DNA from: a virus
Strand: one strand, 5' to 3'
IMG/VR virus record: IMGVR_UViG_3300018080_000288
Location: 1-42,549 of that record
DNA length: 42,549 nt
A program made the position numbers and the translations under genes. Position 1 is the stretch's first letter; every line of letters starts with the position of its first letter. The notes beneath the pieces were generated by a model. That model saw only the letters and a list, made by a program, of their open reading frames with translations, was not told the DNA's origin and did not search any database. Positions 21,256 through 29,925 of this stretch are shown one piece after another.

Positions 21256-23799
21256 TTACCATGTGGGCGTGACGCCTTCGACCGATCCCGTGAAGAAGGC
21301 GAACTCTTGTCGAATCTTCGTCGGCGAAACGTTGACGGACCATTCATAAACCGCGTCCCCGACCGGCGACAGTTTTCCGCCGACAACCTGGAACCCGGCG
21401 AACGCCTGGACCTTGCTTCTCGAAATACAAATCGCGAACCCGGGGTTGAACTCAAGGTCCCGGCTCGACACAAGACAAGCGACCCGGTCCGGTTCATCGA
21501 GCGGGTTTTCGAGTCCTTCAATCAATGCGAGATGCCATCCGAGGGAACTCGCGCCCCGGGCGTATGCGCTCCCCCAATCATAAACGAGCGATTCATCGTA
21601 ACCCGAGTCCCGGATCCCGTTCATTATTTGCCAATTTCCGTTGTCGGGATCCTCGCCGCCCGGGACCCCCGGATAACTCCACGTCAACCCCTCTTTTTCT
21701 TCCGTGATCCCGAGGTTTTCATAAGACCATCCGCCCGGATCGTTGTAATCCCAAACGCCGTTGATTTGATTCCAGGCGTATATATCAATCCCGAGGACGA
21801 CCCATAAGGTCGGCGTGAAATTATTCAACGTGTAATGATTTGAAGAACATTCTCCCCGAGTCGAAATCCGGCCGGTGTATCCGTCATGAACCGCCGTGAA
21901 CTCGACCGTGCCGACCGAATAGTCCCCATAAAGCGACGCCGCGCTCGCCTTCCAAACATCGAACCCGGGCGAGAATTCAAATCCGGTCGGTTTACCGACA
22001 TATAGTTGTTCCTCTTCCGCCCCTGCCCACGGATCCGTACATCCGCAACCATCATAACTATTAGTGCATTGAGTCCCGGAAAGAGAAAAGTTTTGTGTGA
22101 TCCTCGGGGTCTGCCTGTATCCATAAAGATAAACCGTCGGGGTTCCTTCCTTCCCGAACGCGAGTCCGAAGGGGACCGGCCCGATGTTATCCGTATTGAC
22201 GCATTCATCGTCGAATTCGTGACCGTCATAATCGACGTTGACCGAAGCGGATCCGCATCCGGTCGAAGTCGTGCAAAATTCTTCATCGCAATCGCCGACC
22301 CCGGACCACATATAAGAAACGCACGGGTCCCCGTAAATGTTGTCCTCGCAGTATCGATAATGATCTTGCCAATCGACGCAATATTCGTTTTCATAGCACC
22401 AATAAAAGCCGACGGGCGCTCCGTTGTGTTCAAGATAACAATGTCCGTTGCAAGGGTCTTCCGTGCAATCTGCGTATTCCCCGTTCGTCGGACAGTACAG
22501 GCGATGACAACAAGGATAGGTTGAGCAGATAAGACCATTACTTATGCTTTTGAGTTCACAATCGAATGGACCGAGAAGAATGTCGCAAGCGTTGTTATAT
22601 ACGAGGTCCCCGAGATTCATCGGAAGGGACTCCGGGTCGTCCTCGGTCGAGGCCGCGTTCCCTTCACAATCGGTGATTCGGTGTTCATCGTCTTCGAGTT
22701 CTTGAAGGACGGAATAATAATAAACCGCCTCGGTTGTCATCGCGAGCGTTTCTTCATCGACGTTGACCATGACGACCGCATAACGGCCCGCGAGATACTT
22801 CCCGGACGCCGGGTCGATCGAACAAATGACGCCGACCCGGAACGGATAGGCGTCCGCGAAGGCGACGGCGTAAACATCGTCAAGGCCGGTGAAACTCGGT
22901 CCCGAGAACCCGAGGTCGATCCATTTCGATTTTAAAGCGTTCTCGATATTGATCGACCGGGAATGCTCGTTGACCTTCCATCGAAGATAATTCCCGTCCA
23001 TGTATGCCATATAGAAGACGCCGCACATTTTAGGATTCGTCTGAAACCCGATGATAACGGGATCGGTCCATCCGTCGCCGTCCGCCTGTCCGCGGAATTT
23101 AACGACGATTTCGTCGTCTTCGGCAAAGGCCGCATGATCGCAAGACATATAATCGAACGGGACATCTTCAAGATCCGAGTCGCTTTCGTTGACATCGAGT
23201 TCGACGGCGTTAATCGGTCCGAATGATGTCGCGTCCTCGATGCGGACCGTCGCGGTCCCGAGGTCCCGGTCGATCGAAAGGATCGTTCCTCGCCGGAAAA
23301 GGGGTCGCCATCGTTGCCACCCGGGAAGCATCGCGAGGTTATAAAACGCCGCGGCCGGGGATTCCGTGACGGCGTGAGTCATGATCCCGTGATCCGCTTG
23401 ACTATACGCCGCGTCGTCGTCGAACCCCGGGGCGATCTGAACGGTCCCGGCGTCGCCGTTCCCGGGAAGTTCCAGGGTCCCGACGATCCCCGTCAAGCCG
23501 GTCGTGTAATCCGCGCACCATACCGTTTTTCGAGATGTCTCCGGGGCGTTGTCTTGCATATACTCTTTCCGCTTTTCCGCGGATAACTTGTGAACCTTCG
23601 CGAATTTCAATTTCGTTTGAAGTCCGACGTTGTCCGGGTCCCCGGCGAGTTGAGTTTGAAGGTCGGCGATCTCCGCGGTCAAGACGGCGATCCGGTCGTC
23701 GAGGTCGGCGATTATCGCGTCATACTTCGACCGATCATATAGAACGTCGATCGTGTATTGACCTTGTCCGTCTTCGGAAATTATCTCGCCCTTGCCCAT
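21256..23799 (-). CDS. Large tail-tip or central tail protein
   Basis: 847 aa. The N-terminus (GEIISEDGQGQYTIDVLYDRSKYDAIIADLDDRIAVLTAEIADLQTQL) is a beta strand pair and coiled coil typical of phage proteins encoded after the tape measure. The body is beta-rich. Residues about 420-560 hold more than 25 cysteines in an EGF-like or knot-like spacing. ATG overlaps the upstream TAA (TAATG). Probably part of the tail tip; contacting the host surface is plausible. Confidence 0.65.
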   Translation of the reverse strand: MGKGEIISEDGQGQYTIDVLYDRSKYDAIIADLDDRIAVLTAEIADLQTQLAGDPDNVGLQTKLKFAKVHKLSAEKRKEYMQDNAPETSRKTVWCADYTTGLTGIVGTLELPGNGDAGTVQIAPGFDDDAAYSQADHGIMTHAVTESPAAAFYNLAMLPGWQRWRPLFRRGTILSIDRDLGTATVRIEDATSFGPINAVELDVNESDSDLEDVPFDYMSCDHAAFAEDDEIVVKFRGQADGDGWTDPVIIGFQTNPKMCGVFYMAYMDGNYLRWKVNEHSRSINIENALKSKWIDLGFSGPSFTGLDDVYAVAFADAYPFRVGVICSIDPASGKYLAGRYAVVMVNVDEETLAMTTEAVYYYSVLQELEDDEHRITDCEGNAASTEDDPESLPMNLGDLVYNNACDILLGPFDCELKSISNGLICSTYPCCHRLYCPTNGEYADCTEDPCNGHCYLEHNGAPVGFYWCYENEYCVDWQDHYRYCEDNIYGDPCVSYMWSGVGDCDEEFCTTSTGCGSASVNVDYDGHEFDDECVNTDNIGPVPFGLAFGKEGTPTVYLYGYRQTPRITQNFSLSGTQCTNSYDGCGCTDPWAGAEEEQLYVGKPTGFEFSPGFDVWKASAASLYGDYSVGTVEFTAVHDGYTGRISTRGECSSNHYTLNNFTPTLWVVLGIDIYAWNQINGVWDYNDPGGWSYENLGITEEKEGLTWSYPGVPGGEDPDNGNWQIMNGIRDSGYDESLVYDWGSAYARGASSLGWHLALIEGLENPLDEPDRVACLVSSRDLEFNPGFAICISRSKVQAFAGFQVVGGKLSPVGDAVYEWSVNVSPTKIRQEFAFFTGSVEGVTPTW

Positions 23800-25409
23800 T
23801 ATTCATAAACTTCCATGTTCGACTGAAAAAATTGATCGGTCACGTTCACATAAAAGGAAATCGATTCAACCGTGAACGAGTTCCCGTCATACGTTGCGAG
23901 ATGCCCGGGTTTGAGATACCAATCGGGGACCGCGCAACGGATCGTATATTTTCCGTCGGATACGCTTCGATAAGTGACGAAGTTCAACGGCGATTCCCTG
24001 TAATCGAATGTCGTCGTCTTGTGACCTTCGAGCGTGATCGTCTTCGAACTCGTTCCTTGGTATGTCCGAACCGCGTCAAGATCGACCCGGATGATTTCTT
24101 CCCGAAGTTCCTCGACCCCGGCAACATAAGCAACCATCTCAATTACAAGTTCGCCGTTCGGCCGGTCGGCGATCTCTTCGGCATAGTCGAGGCCGGGGAC
24201 CTGGACGGAAAGGAAGGATTGCGATCCGGTCCGCATTCTCGCTTGAAGGCTTTTGATCGGAAGTTCGACATCCTCTTCCCCATCGGGAGCGCCGGTCAAG
24301 GTGCATTCGTAACGATAGGTCACAAGATCCCGGCGGGTCGCGATCCATTGTGAAAAATTGAATCCGTCGATCGTGTCCCCGAAATCCATCGACTCGGGAA
24401 GAGTCTTCGCCGCCTCGCGCTCGCGGTCCGAGGAATCCCCGAGGTCGGCGTCGTCTTGAATTTTCCCGGTCATGTTGACGCCGTCGATCGTGTCCCCGAG
24501 GTCCGCGTCGTCCGTCAAAACTTGTGAAAGGCTGAAAGCGTCAATCGTGTCGTCGAGGTCCGTGTCGTCCGTGACCGTGTTTGTTTCATACTCGACGTTG
24601 ACATCCGAGGAATCTCCGAGGTCGGCGTCGTCAAGAACGAATCCCTTCGGGGCGGATCCGTCGATCGTGTCCCCGAGGTCCGCGTCGTCCGTGAACGATC
24701 CATAATCGGGCGAGGCGTTCATCGAGTCCCCGAGGTCCGTCCCGTGGGTTTGAGTCGCCGTGAGACTTGTTCCGTCGATCGTGTCCCCGAGGTCCGCGTC
24801 GTCCGTCTGATCTCGATAAGGCGTGTCGGCGTCCATCGAATCGCCCATCGCGACGCCGTCCGTTTGTGAAACTTCTTCGGTCGTTGAATATGAAATGTGA
24901 AGTTCCGCTTTTTCCGCCGTATCAAAATCATAGGATGAAAAGATCACTTGCGGAGCGGCCGAACCTGGACGAATAAGAATGGTCATCGCGTTGCCGCTTG
25001 ACCATCCCGCCCGGTTGACGATCTCTTGAACGATCGTTTTGATTTCGGGCGAATCAATCGTGTCGCCGTCCGTCCAGTTTTGCGAGGCGAAGGCGTTGAC
25101 GGTTGCGGTTGTCTTGTTCGCGTTGATTACATCGTTTGAACTTGAGGGTTGAGCGAAGTCGTCTTCATCGACGCCTATGATCTCGATCGGATTTGCGTTC
25201 GCGCCCGAACGAGTATTCCAGGCAATCGCCCGAAAAAAGGCGCTTGTGATCGTTGTCCCTTGCGGAATTGTAACGTTTTGCAGACGGATTCCGCCGCCCC
25301 ATCCCGAACCGGCCCGCCAATAATCCGCGGTCTTCGAGAAGGATCCGCCGCCGGGGACATAATACCAATCGTCCCCGGATTCGGATATATAGAAGATCGA
25401 GGTTCCCAT
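23799..25409 (-). CDS. Tail protein with DNRLRE-like domain and acidic repeats
   Basis: 536 aa. Residues 1-178 resemble a DNRLRE/CBM96-type jelly-roll domain (IPQGTTITSAFFRAIAW, AMTILIRPGS, EKAELHISYS), a carbohydrate-binding fold. Residues about 182-350 are nine repeats of about 19 residues with the core TDDADLGDTIDG. The C-terminal 180 residues are beta-rich (YECTLTGAPDGEEDVELPIKSLQARMRTGSQSFLSVQVPG). GGGGGG precedes the ATG. Likely a tail-tip protein that binds surface sugars. Confidence 0.72.
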   Translation of the reverse strand: MGTSIFYISESGDDWYYVPGGGSFSKTADYWRAGSGWGGGIRLQNVTIPQGTTITSAFFRAIAWNTRSGANANPIEIIGVDEDDFAQPSSSNDVINANKTTATVNAFASQNWTDGDTIDSPEIKTIVQEIVNRAGWSSGNAMTILIRPGSAAPQVIFSSYDFDTAEKAELHISYSTTEEVSQTDGVAMGDSMDADTPYRDQTDDADLGDTIDGTSLTATQTHGTDLGDSMNASPDYGSFTDDADLGDTIDGSAPKGFVLDDADLGDSSDVNVEYETNTVTDDTDLDDTIDAFSLSQVLTDDADLGDTIDGVNMTGKIQDDADLGDSSDREREAAKTLPESMDFGDTIDGFNFSQWIATRRDLVTYRYECTLTGAPDGEEDVELPIKSLQARMRTGSQSFLSVQVPGLDYAEEIADRPNGELVIEMVAYVAGVEELREEIIRVDLDAVRTYQGTSSKTITLEGHKTTTFDYRESPLNFVTYRSVSDGKYTIRCAVPDWYLKPGHLATYDGNSFTVESISFYVNVTDQFFQSNMEVYE

Positions 25410-25431
25410 CGGTCAACCCCCCGAGGATTTA

Positions 25432-26019
25432 TCAGGAGTCGGCCGCGGTCAACGTGATCGTCACCTTGAGAACGTCGGAAGGATCAAGAGTTTTCGATCC
25501 GCTTGAAAACTGAGAAAGCGCGTAAATGATATTCCCGCCCGCGTTGTTCCCCTTCGTTGCGGCATTCGGACCCGCGCAAAGAAAAGCGCCGCAAACGGTA
25601 ATCTGAGAGGAACCCGAAACGGTGAAAGACGCCTTCGATCCCGAGTTCGAGATTTGCTTCGAGGCGACGGCCCCGGGCGTGAACGTTTGCCGGTTGCTCG
25701 CGGTGTAAGTCGTGTTTTCGGTGAAGTTCGATCCGATCCCGGTATACTGCCAGGATCCCGCCGGGGTCACGCTCGACCCGTTGACAAGCCCGACATACCA
25801 TGTCCCGTATTGAGAGGACCCGCCGAACATGATCCCGAGAAGTTTTTCGAGTCCTTCATCGACGACCATGTTCTTGACTTTGTCGGCCCATTTTTGACGG
25901 CCGGAATGACCGACGCACTCGAATTCCCAAAGCGACCAAACCTTCGCCCGGTCCCCGATCTCCCGCGGGGACATAACCGCGCCCTCGACATGATCCTTGA
26001 AATTCATTCGCTCGCTCAT
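25432..26019 (-). CDS. Tail-associated structural protein
   Basis: 195 aa. Contains GLEKLLGIMFGGSSQYGTWYVGLVNGSSVTPAGSW, followed by a long beta-rich Ser/Thr-rich part ending ALSQFSSGSKTLDPSDVLKVTITLTA, a pattern frequent in phage tail proteins after the tape measure gene. ATGA overlap with the next gene, and an AAAGG site upstream. Confidence 0.7.
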   Translation of the reverse strand: MSERMNFKDHVEGAVMSPREIGDRAKVWSLWEFECVGHSGRQKWADKVKNMVVDEGLEKLLGIMFGGSSQYGTWYVGLVNGSSVTPAGSWQYTGIGSNFTENTTYTASNRQTFTPGAVASKQISNSGSKASFTVSGSSQITVCGAFLCAGPNAATKGNNAGGNIIYALSQFSSGSKTLDPSDVLKVTITLTAADS

Positions 26020-26363
26020 TGTGATAACCTTTCCTTTACATAGTAGGTTAAACGAAGATCCCCGTTGTCGAGTCGGACATCGGAGATGTACCCGAGGAAA
26101 AACCCTTCGGAACACGAAAAATGAATCATCTGTCCGGCGTCGTATATCGACTTGATCTTCGCCGCCTCTTCTTCCGTCACGTCCGCGTAAACCCGGAATA
26201 TGCGATCCCCGTCCGACACGCCGGAATGAATCACTTCCGAGGTCCCGTCGAGAAGGGCGACCCGCGAGGCCCGCGGTTGATACCTCTTTAATTCTGAGTT
26301 CGCCCGCTCGTAAATGACGACCGCGCCGTCCGTCTGCGTTTCTTGTGTCGCGAGTCCGATCAT
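26016..26363 (-). CDS. Small tail protein after the tape measure
   Basis: 115 aa, beta-rich with CSEGFFLGYISDVRLDNGDLRLTYYVKERLSQ at its end. The ATG begins two bases after the tape-measure stop. The position corresponds to the distal-tail or adaptor genes of siphophages; homology not proven. Confidence 0.65.
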   Translation of the reverse strand: MIGLATQETQTDGAVVIYERANSELKRYQPRASRVALLDGTSEVIHSGVSDGDRIFRVYADVTEEEAAKIKSIYDAGQMIHFSCSEGFFLGYISDVRLDNGDLRLTYYVKERLSQ

Positions 26364-26364
26364 A

Positions 26365-29145
26365 TTATAACCCGAGTAAGAATTGCGCCGCGTCCTCGGT
26401 CGCCCGGACCTGTACCTTCGCGAGAATTTGCCACATGACAAGCTCAAGCGCCGGTTCGAGTCCCGAGGAATCGACTTTGATTAACCCTTCGCCGCGCTCG
26501 ATCGTTTCCCGCTTCAATTCTAACAGCTTGATCTGTTCCTCGGCCATCTTCTTTTGAATCTCATGTTGTTCCTTCTGAATTTCGAGTTCTTGTTCGAGCG
26601 CCTTCCTTGCCTGCCATCGCCCTTGAAAGTCGAGTCCTTGCCATTCCTGGAAGATCGTTTCCATGACCTCGCCGGTCGATTCGATGACCGATGAAGTCGC
26701 CTCAAATGTCGCCTTGACCTTCTCCGCTTCGGCATTGATCGCGGCGATGTCAACCTTCGCGGTCCATTCGATTTCCGTCTTCAAAAGGTCCGCTTGCGTT
26801 TCCATCTCTTTGATTAAATACTCTTGCGACTTTTTCAATGCCTCTTTATCGACTTCCGCCTTGATCGCGACTTGTCGATCCTCGGGGATCTCCGCGTCGA
26901 GCGTTTGGTTCGTCAACAAGACGGACCCGTCGTCGAGTTCGACAATGACTTCGCTTTGAGTCGCCTCGGGGATCCCGTTTGTGATCTTTTCGTTCGTGAG
27001 AAGAAGGGACCCGTCGTCGAGTTCGATTTGAACCGTTGAGGTCTGTTCCTCGGGAATCGCGTTGTCGAGTTCAATTTTCGCGCTCGCAACGGAACCGGCG
27101 TCAACGTCCGCCGTGACCTTTGTTTCCTTCTCCGGGGGGATCCCCTCTTCGAGTTCCGCCGCCGCCTTGTCGATGCTTCCCGCGTCGTCGATGGAAATAT
27201 CGACTTTCTTCTCTTCGGGAAATGCCTCGTTGACCGCCTCGCCCGCGGCCGCGGCCGCTTCCTTCGCTTGCGTCGCTTCCCCCTTCAACCCGGAGAAGGC
27301 CCGCGCCCCGCCCTCGACCGCCTCGCTCATGTTCTGAAACTGATTTTCTTTAACCGCCTCGATGAACCCGGCGACGGATTCTCGCGCCGCCTTGATCTTT
27401 TCGTCAACGTCCGTGAACGGCCCGATCAACAAGGTCCCGTATTCGGCCATCCTGAGAAGTTTATCGAGGAATTCCGCCATAACAAGGACCGCGGAATCGA
27501 AGGCGGTTTGAAGGATGTTCCAGGCGAATTGAATCGCTCCCGTGACCGTATTGAAAACGTCTTCCATCGCGACGCCGGATTCCCCGATCGCGGCGATCGC
27601 CCCGGCGACAAGGACCCCCGCTTCGACAACAAGTTTCGCCGCGGCGAGGACTTTCCCAAATTCAATTTGCGCCGATTCTCCCATCGCGTTGAAGTCGGAA
27701 ACCCCTTCCCGGATCGCGAGGAAAATCGGGGCGAACCCTTCAACCATCCCTTGTGTAACGGTGATCAAAGTCGTGATCGTATCGACGGCCGCTTGAATCG
27801 CTTCCGCGAGTCCTTCCGGGGTTGTCAAATCGATCCCGTCGAAAAGGTCCCCTATCTCGCCGCCCAAACTTTGAAGGGCGTCGATGAAGTCGTCGAAATC
27901 GACTTTCTCGAACGCCTCGGGAAGATTCGCGGCGACGGTCTTCAAAAAGTCCTCGACCCGCTTCGCCCATTCCTCGATGACCGCGAAGAGTTCCGCAAAC
28001 GCGCCCGCTTCAACGGCGTCTTGCATTCCTTTGAAAATCTCGATGATCCCGTCCGCGATGCCGGTATAAGCGCCGGTCAATTGATCGCCGACTTGAATCA
28101 AGAGAATATCGAGGTTGTTCGATAGCTTTTGATTCACGTTTTCGATCGTGTCGGCCATCTTCTCGAACGCCTCGGTCACGACATCTTGACCCGATCGCAT
28201 TTGTTCGAGCGCCGACGCATATTTCCCGGTCTTGTCTTCGGCCAGGATCAACCCGGCGTTCAACCCCTCGATTCCCCCGAGAAGTTTTTTCATTTGATCG
28301 GCGTTCCCGCCGGTCTTCGCCGCGAGTTCCGCGAGAACCCCGTCGAGTCCCTTCGCCTTGAGCGCCCCTTCCCCGTATTCGATATTCAACGAATTGAAAA
28401 CCTTCTTCGCCTCTTCGGACGGGGCGAGGATTGAAGAGATAACCGCCTTCAATCCGGTCATCGCCTCGGTCGTCGGCATACCGGCCGCGGTCAAGGCCGC
28501 GACCGCCGCGGTCAAGTCCTCGATCGGGATCCCGGCCGACGAAGCGATCCCCGTCACCCGGGAAAGCGAATTTGCGAGTTCGGGAAGCGTCGTTTGACCG
28601 AGTTTGACGGCGTTGAAAAAGGCGTTCGAGTACCGGGTCGCTTGATCCGTGTCTTCTCCGTATGCGTTCAAGGTCGAGGCGACAAGACGGATCGTGTCGT
28701 TCAAATCCCCCTTCCCGGCGACAGATAGCTTTTCCGCCTCGTTCAAGGACTCGATCGCGCTTGTATAGTCAATCCCGGCCGAAATCGCCGTGTAAACCGC
28801 GCCGTTGATGTCGTCGAGGGACTTCACGGAATCCCGGGCGTATGTGATTATATCGTCCTTGAACTTGAGGATGTTTTCGTCCGTGTCATCGATCAGGGTC
28901 GAGATTTCCGCGAAGGACGATTCAAACTCGCTCGCTTTGTCGATTGCGAGCGCCATCCCGCCAATTGCGAGCGCCGCGAGCGCCGCATCCGCAACGAGGA
29001 CCGCGTCGGCCATCCTTGCGAACGGTTGCGCCGCGGACTCGATCATCGCGCCCATGTCCGAGGCATTCTTCCCGATCGAACGCATGACCTTTGACGCTTG
29101 ATCGTTTCCTTGAAATAGGATCTCGACGGTTCGCTTTATGTCCAT
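26365..29145 (-). CDS. Tail tape measure protein
   Basis: 926 aa. The TIGR01760-type phage tail tape measure core is clear: FESSFAEISTLIDDTDEN near 74, DINGAVYTAISAGIDY, LSRVTGIASSAGIPIEDLTAAVAALTAAGMPTTEAMTGLKAVISSILAPSEEAKKVFNSLNIEYGEGALKAKGLDGVLAEL near 194-275. Several hydrophobic helices around residues 365-590. Residues about 640-772 hold five tandem repeats of about 28 residues starting IPEE. Length predicts a tail near 140 nm by the 1.5 Å per residue rule. Directly downstream of the frameshifted chaperone genes, as expected. Confidence 0.93.
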   Translation of the reverse strand: MDIKRTVEILFQGNDQASKVMRSIGKNASDMGAMIESAAQPFARMADAVLVADAALAALAIGGMALAIDKASEFESSFAEISTLIDDTDENILKFKDDIITYARDSVKSLDDINGAVYTAISAGIDYTSAIESLNEAEKLSVAGKGDLNDTIRLVASTLNAYGEDTDQATRYSNAFFNAVKLGQTTLPELANSLSRVTGIASSAGIPIEDLTAAVAALTAAGMPTTEAMTGLKAVISSILAPSEEAKKVFNSLNIEYGEGALKAKGLDGVLAELAAKTGGNADQMKKLLGGIEGLNAGLILAEDKTGKYASALEQMRSGQDVVTEAFEKMADTIENVNQKLSNNLDILLIQVGDQLTGAYTGIADGIIEIFKGMQDAVEAGAFAELFAVIEEWAKRVEDFLKTVAANLPEAFEKVDFDDFIDALQSLGGEIGDLFDGIDLTTPEGLAEAIQAAVDTITTLITVTQGMVEGFAPIFLAIREGVSDFNAMGESAQIEFGKVLAAAKLVVEAGVLVAGAIAAIGESGVAMEDVFNTVTGAIQFAWNILQTAFDSAVLVMAEFLDKLLRMAEYGTLLIGPFTDVDEKIKAARESVAGFIEAVKENQFQNMSEAVEGGARAFSGLKGEATQAKEAAAAAGEAVNEAFPEEKKVDISIDDAGSIDKAAAELEEGIPPEKETKVTADVDAGSVASAKIELDNAIPEEQTSTVQIELDDGSLLLTNEKITNGIPEATQSEVIVELDDGSVLLTNQTLDAEIPEDRQVAIKAEVDKEALKKSQEYLIKEMETQADLLKTEIEWTAKVDIAAINAEAEKVKATFEATSSVIESTGEVMETIFQEWQGLDFQGRWQARKALEQELEIQKEQHEIQKKMAEEQIKLLELKRETIERGEGLIKVDSSGLEPALELVMWQILAKVQVRATEDAAQFLLGL

Positions 29146-29151
29146 CGTCTG

Positions 29152-29376
29152 TTATCTCCGAATCGCCGCCTTCGCTTCTTCAACCCGTTGATTGTGCGCC
29201 TCGTAATGCAATTCCCAAAGTTCGATTTCCGTGTCGGTCAAGATGCCCTCCGGGAAATAGTCCGGCATGATCTCATAAAGAAACCGTCCCCTAGAATGAC
29301 AAAGCATTAATCCCGCCCGGATTCGGGGGTCGTTCCAGAGGACTTGACTTTTCCCGGGACGTGACCGCGACCGCAA
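29152..29376 (-). CDS. Tail assembly chaperone extension (T frame)
   Basis: Open frame in the -1 register relative to the upstream chaperone. It has no good start of its own; residues from GKSQVLWNDPRIRAGLMLCHSRG onward would be made by frameshifting at the GGGAAAA heptamer (29349-29355), giving a fusion of 212 aa. The extension is helical (TDTEIELWELHYEAHNQRVEEAKAAI), as in lambda gpGT. Confidence 0.85.
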   Translation of the reverse strand: MRSRSRPGKSQVLWNDPRIRAGLMLCHSRGRFLYEIMPDYFPEGILTDTEIELWELHYEAHNQRVEEAKAAIRR

Positions 29377-29789
29377 AGGACAAGGATCGTGTCCGTGATG
29401 TTATAGAAGGTCACGCCGAAGAACGCGAGGATCCGGCCCGCGAGGTCGATGTCACACTCGGGGTCGATGCTCGCCGCTTCGAGCAAATGAAGCCGATAAA
29501 CGGCGTCGTGCGGCGTTTCCTCGTTGTTGCCGATAAGGTCCCGGACCGCCTTTTCCGTTTCTTCGCCCTTCGTCCCGAGAAGTCCCCGCATGATCGCTTG
29601 AACCTTTTCCTTGTTTTCTAGCTTTTGCCGGATCTTCGCGACTTCATGTCCGGTCAATCCTCGGACTTTCCAAACCGGTTTTTCCCCTTCTTTCAGGTCG
29701 TCAAAAAAGTCCTTGAGCGCCGGAACTTCGACCTTCGCCTCGCGAGGGACAAACCCCGCCTTGAGGAACTTCGACTTGTCGAATCCCAT
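29307..29789 (-). CDS. Tail assembly chaperone (G frame)
   Basis: 160 aa. Sits between the major tail protein and tape measure, the standard place for gpG-like chaperones. Features include VRGLTGHEVAKIRQKLENKEKVQAIM and HDAVYRLHLLEAASIDPECDIDLAGRILAFFG. Contains the slippery G_GGA_AAA codons near its end. In lambda, G and GT together guide tape-measure folding. Confidence 0.88.
   Translation of the reverse strand: MGFDKSKFLKAGFVPREAKVEVPALKDFFDDLKEGEKPVWKVRGLTGHEVAKIRQKLENKEKVQAIMRGLLGTKGEETEKAVRDLIGNNEETPHDAVYRLHLLEAASIDPECDIDLAGRILAFFGVTFYNITDTILVLCGRGHVPGKVKSSGTTPESGRD
29349..29355 (-). promoter_or_regulatory. Programmed -1 frameshift site
   Basis: Minus strand G GGA AAA in the reading frame of the G gene, preceded by CC. 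This is the X-XXY-YYZ slippery form and is nearly identical to lambda's G GGA AAG. The downstream frame stays open for 65 more codons. Confidence 0.88.
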
Positions 29790-29925
29790 GATTCACCCGT
29801 TCTTTGTTTTGTTGAAGGTTAAAGGGAATAGGAAGGGAAGGCCCCCGCCCCCCGGGGATGTCCCGAGGGACGGAGGTTTCGTCAAAGATAGGTATGTCCA
29901 GAAGGACGCATTTCATCATCATACA

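Noticed and set aside
24360-24870. Regular repeats resembling a CRISPR array
   Set aside because: The repeats are in frame, imperfect and encode the TDDADLGDTIDG units of a tail protein; there are no unique spacers between constant repeats.
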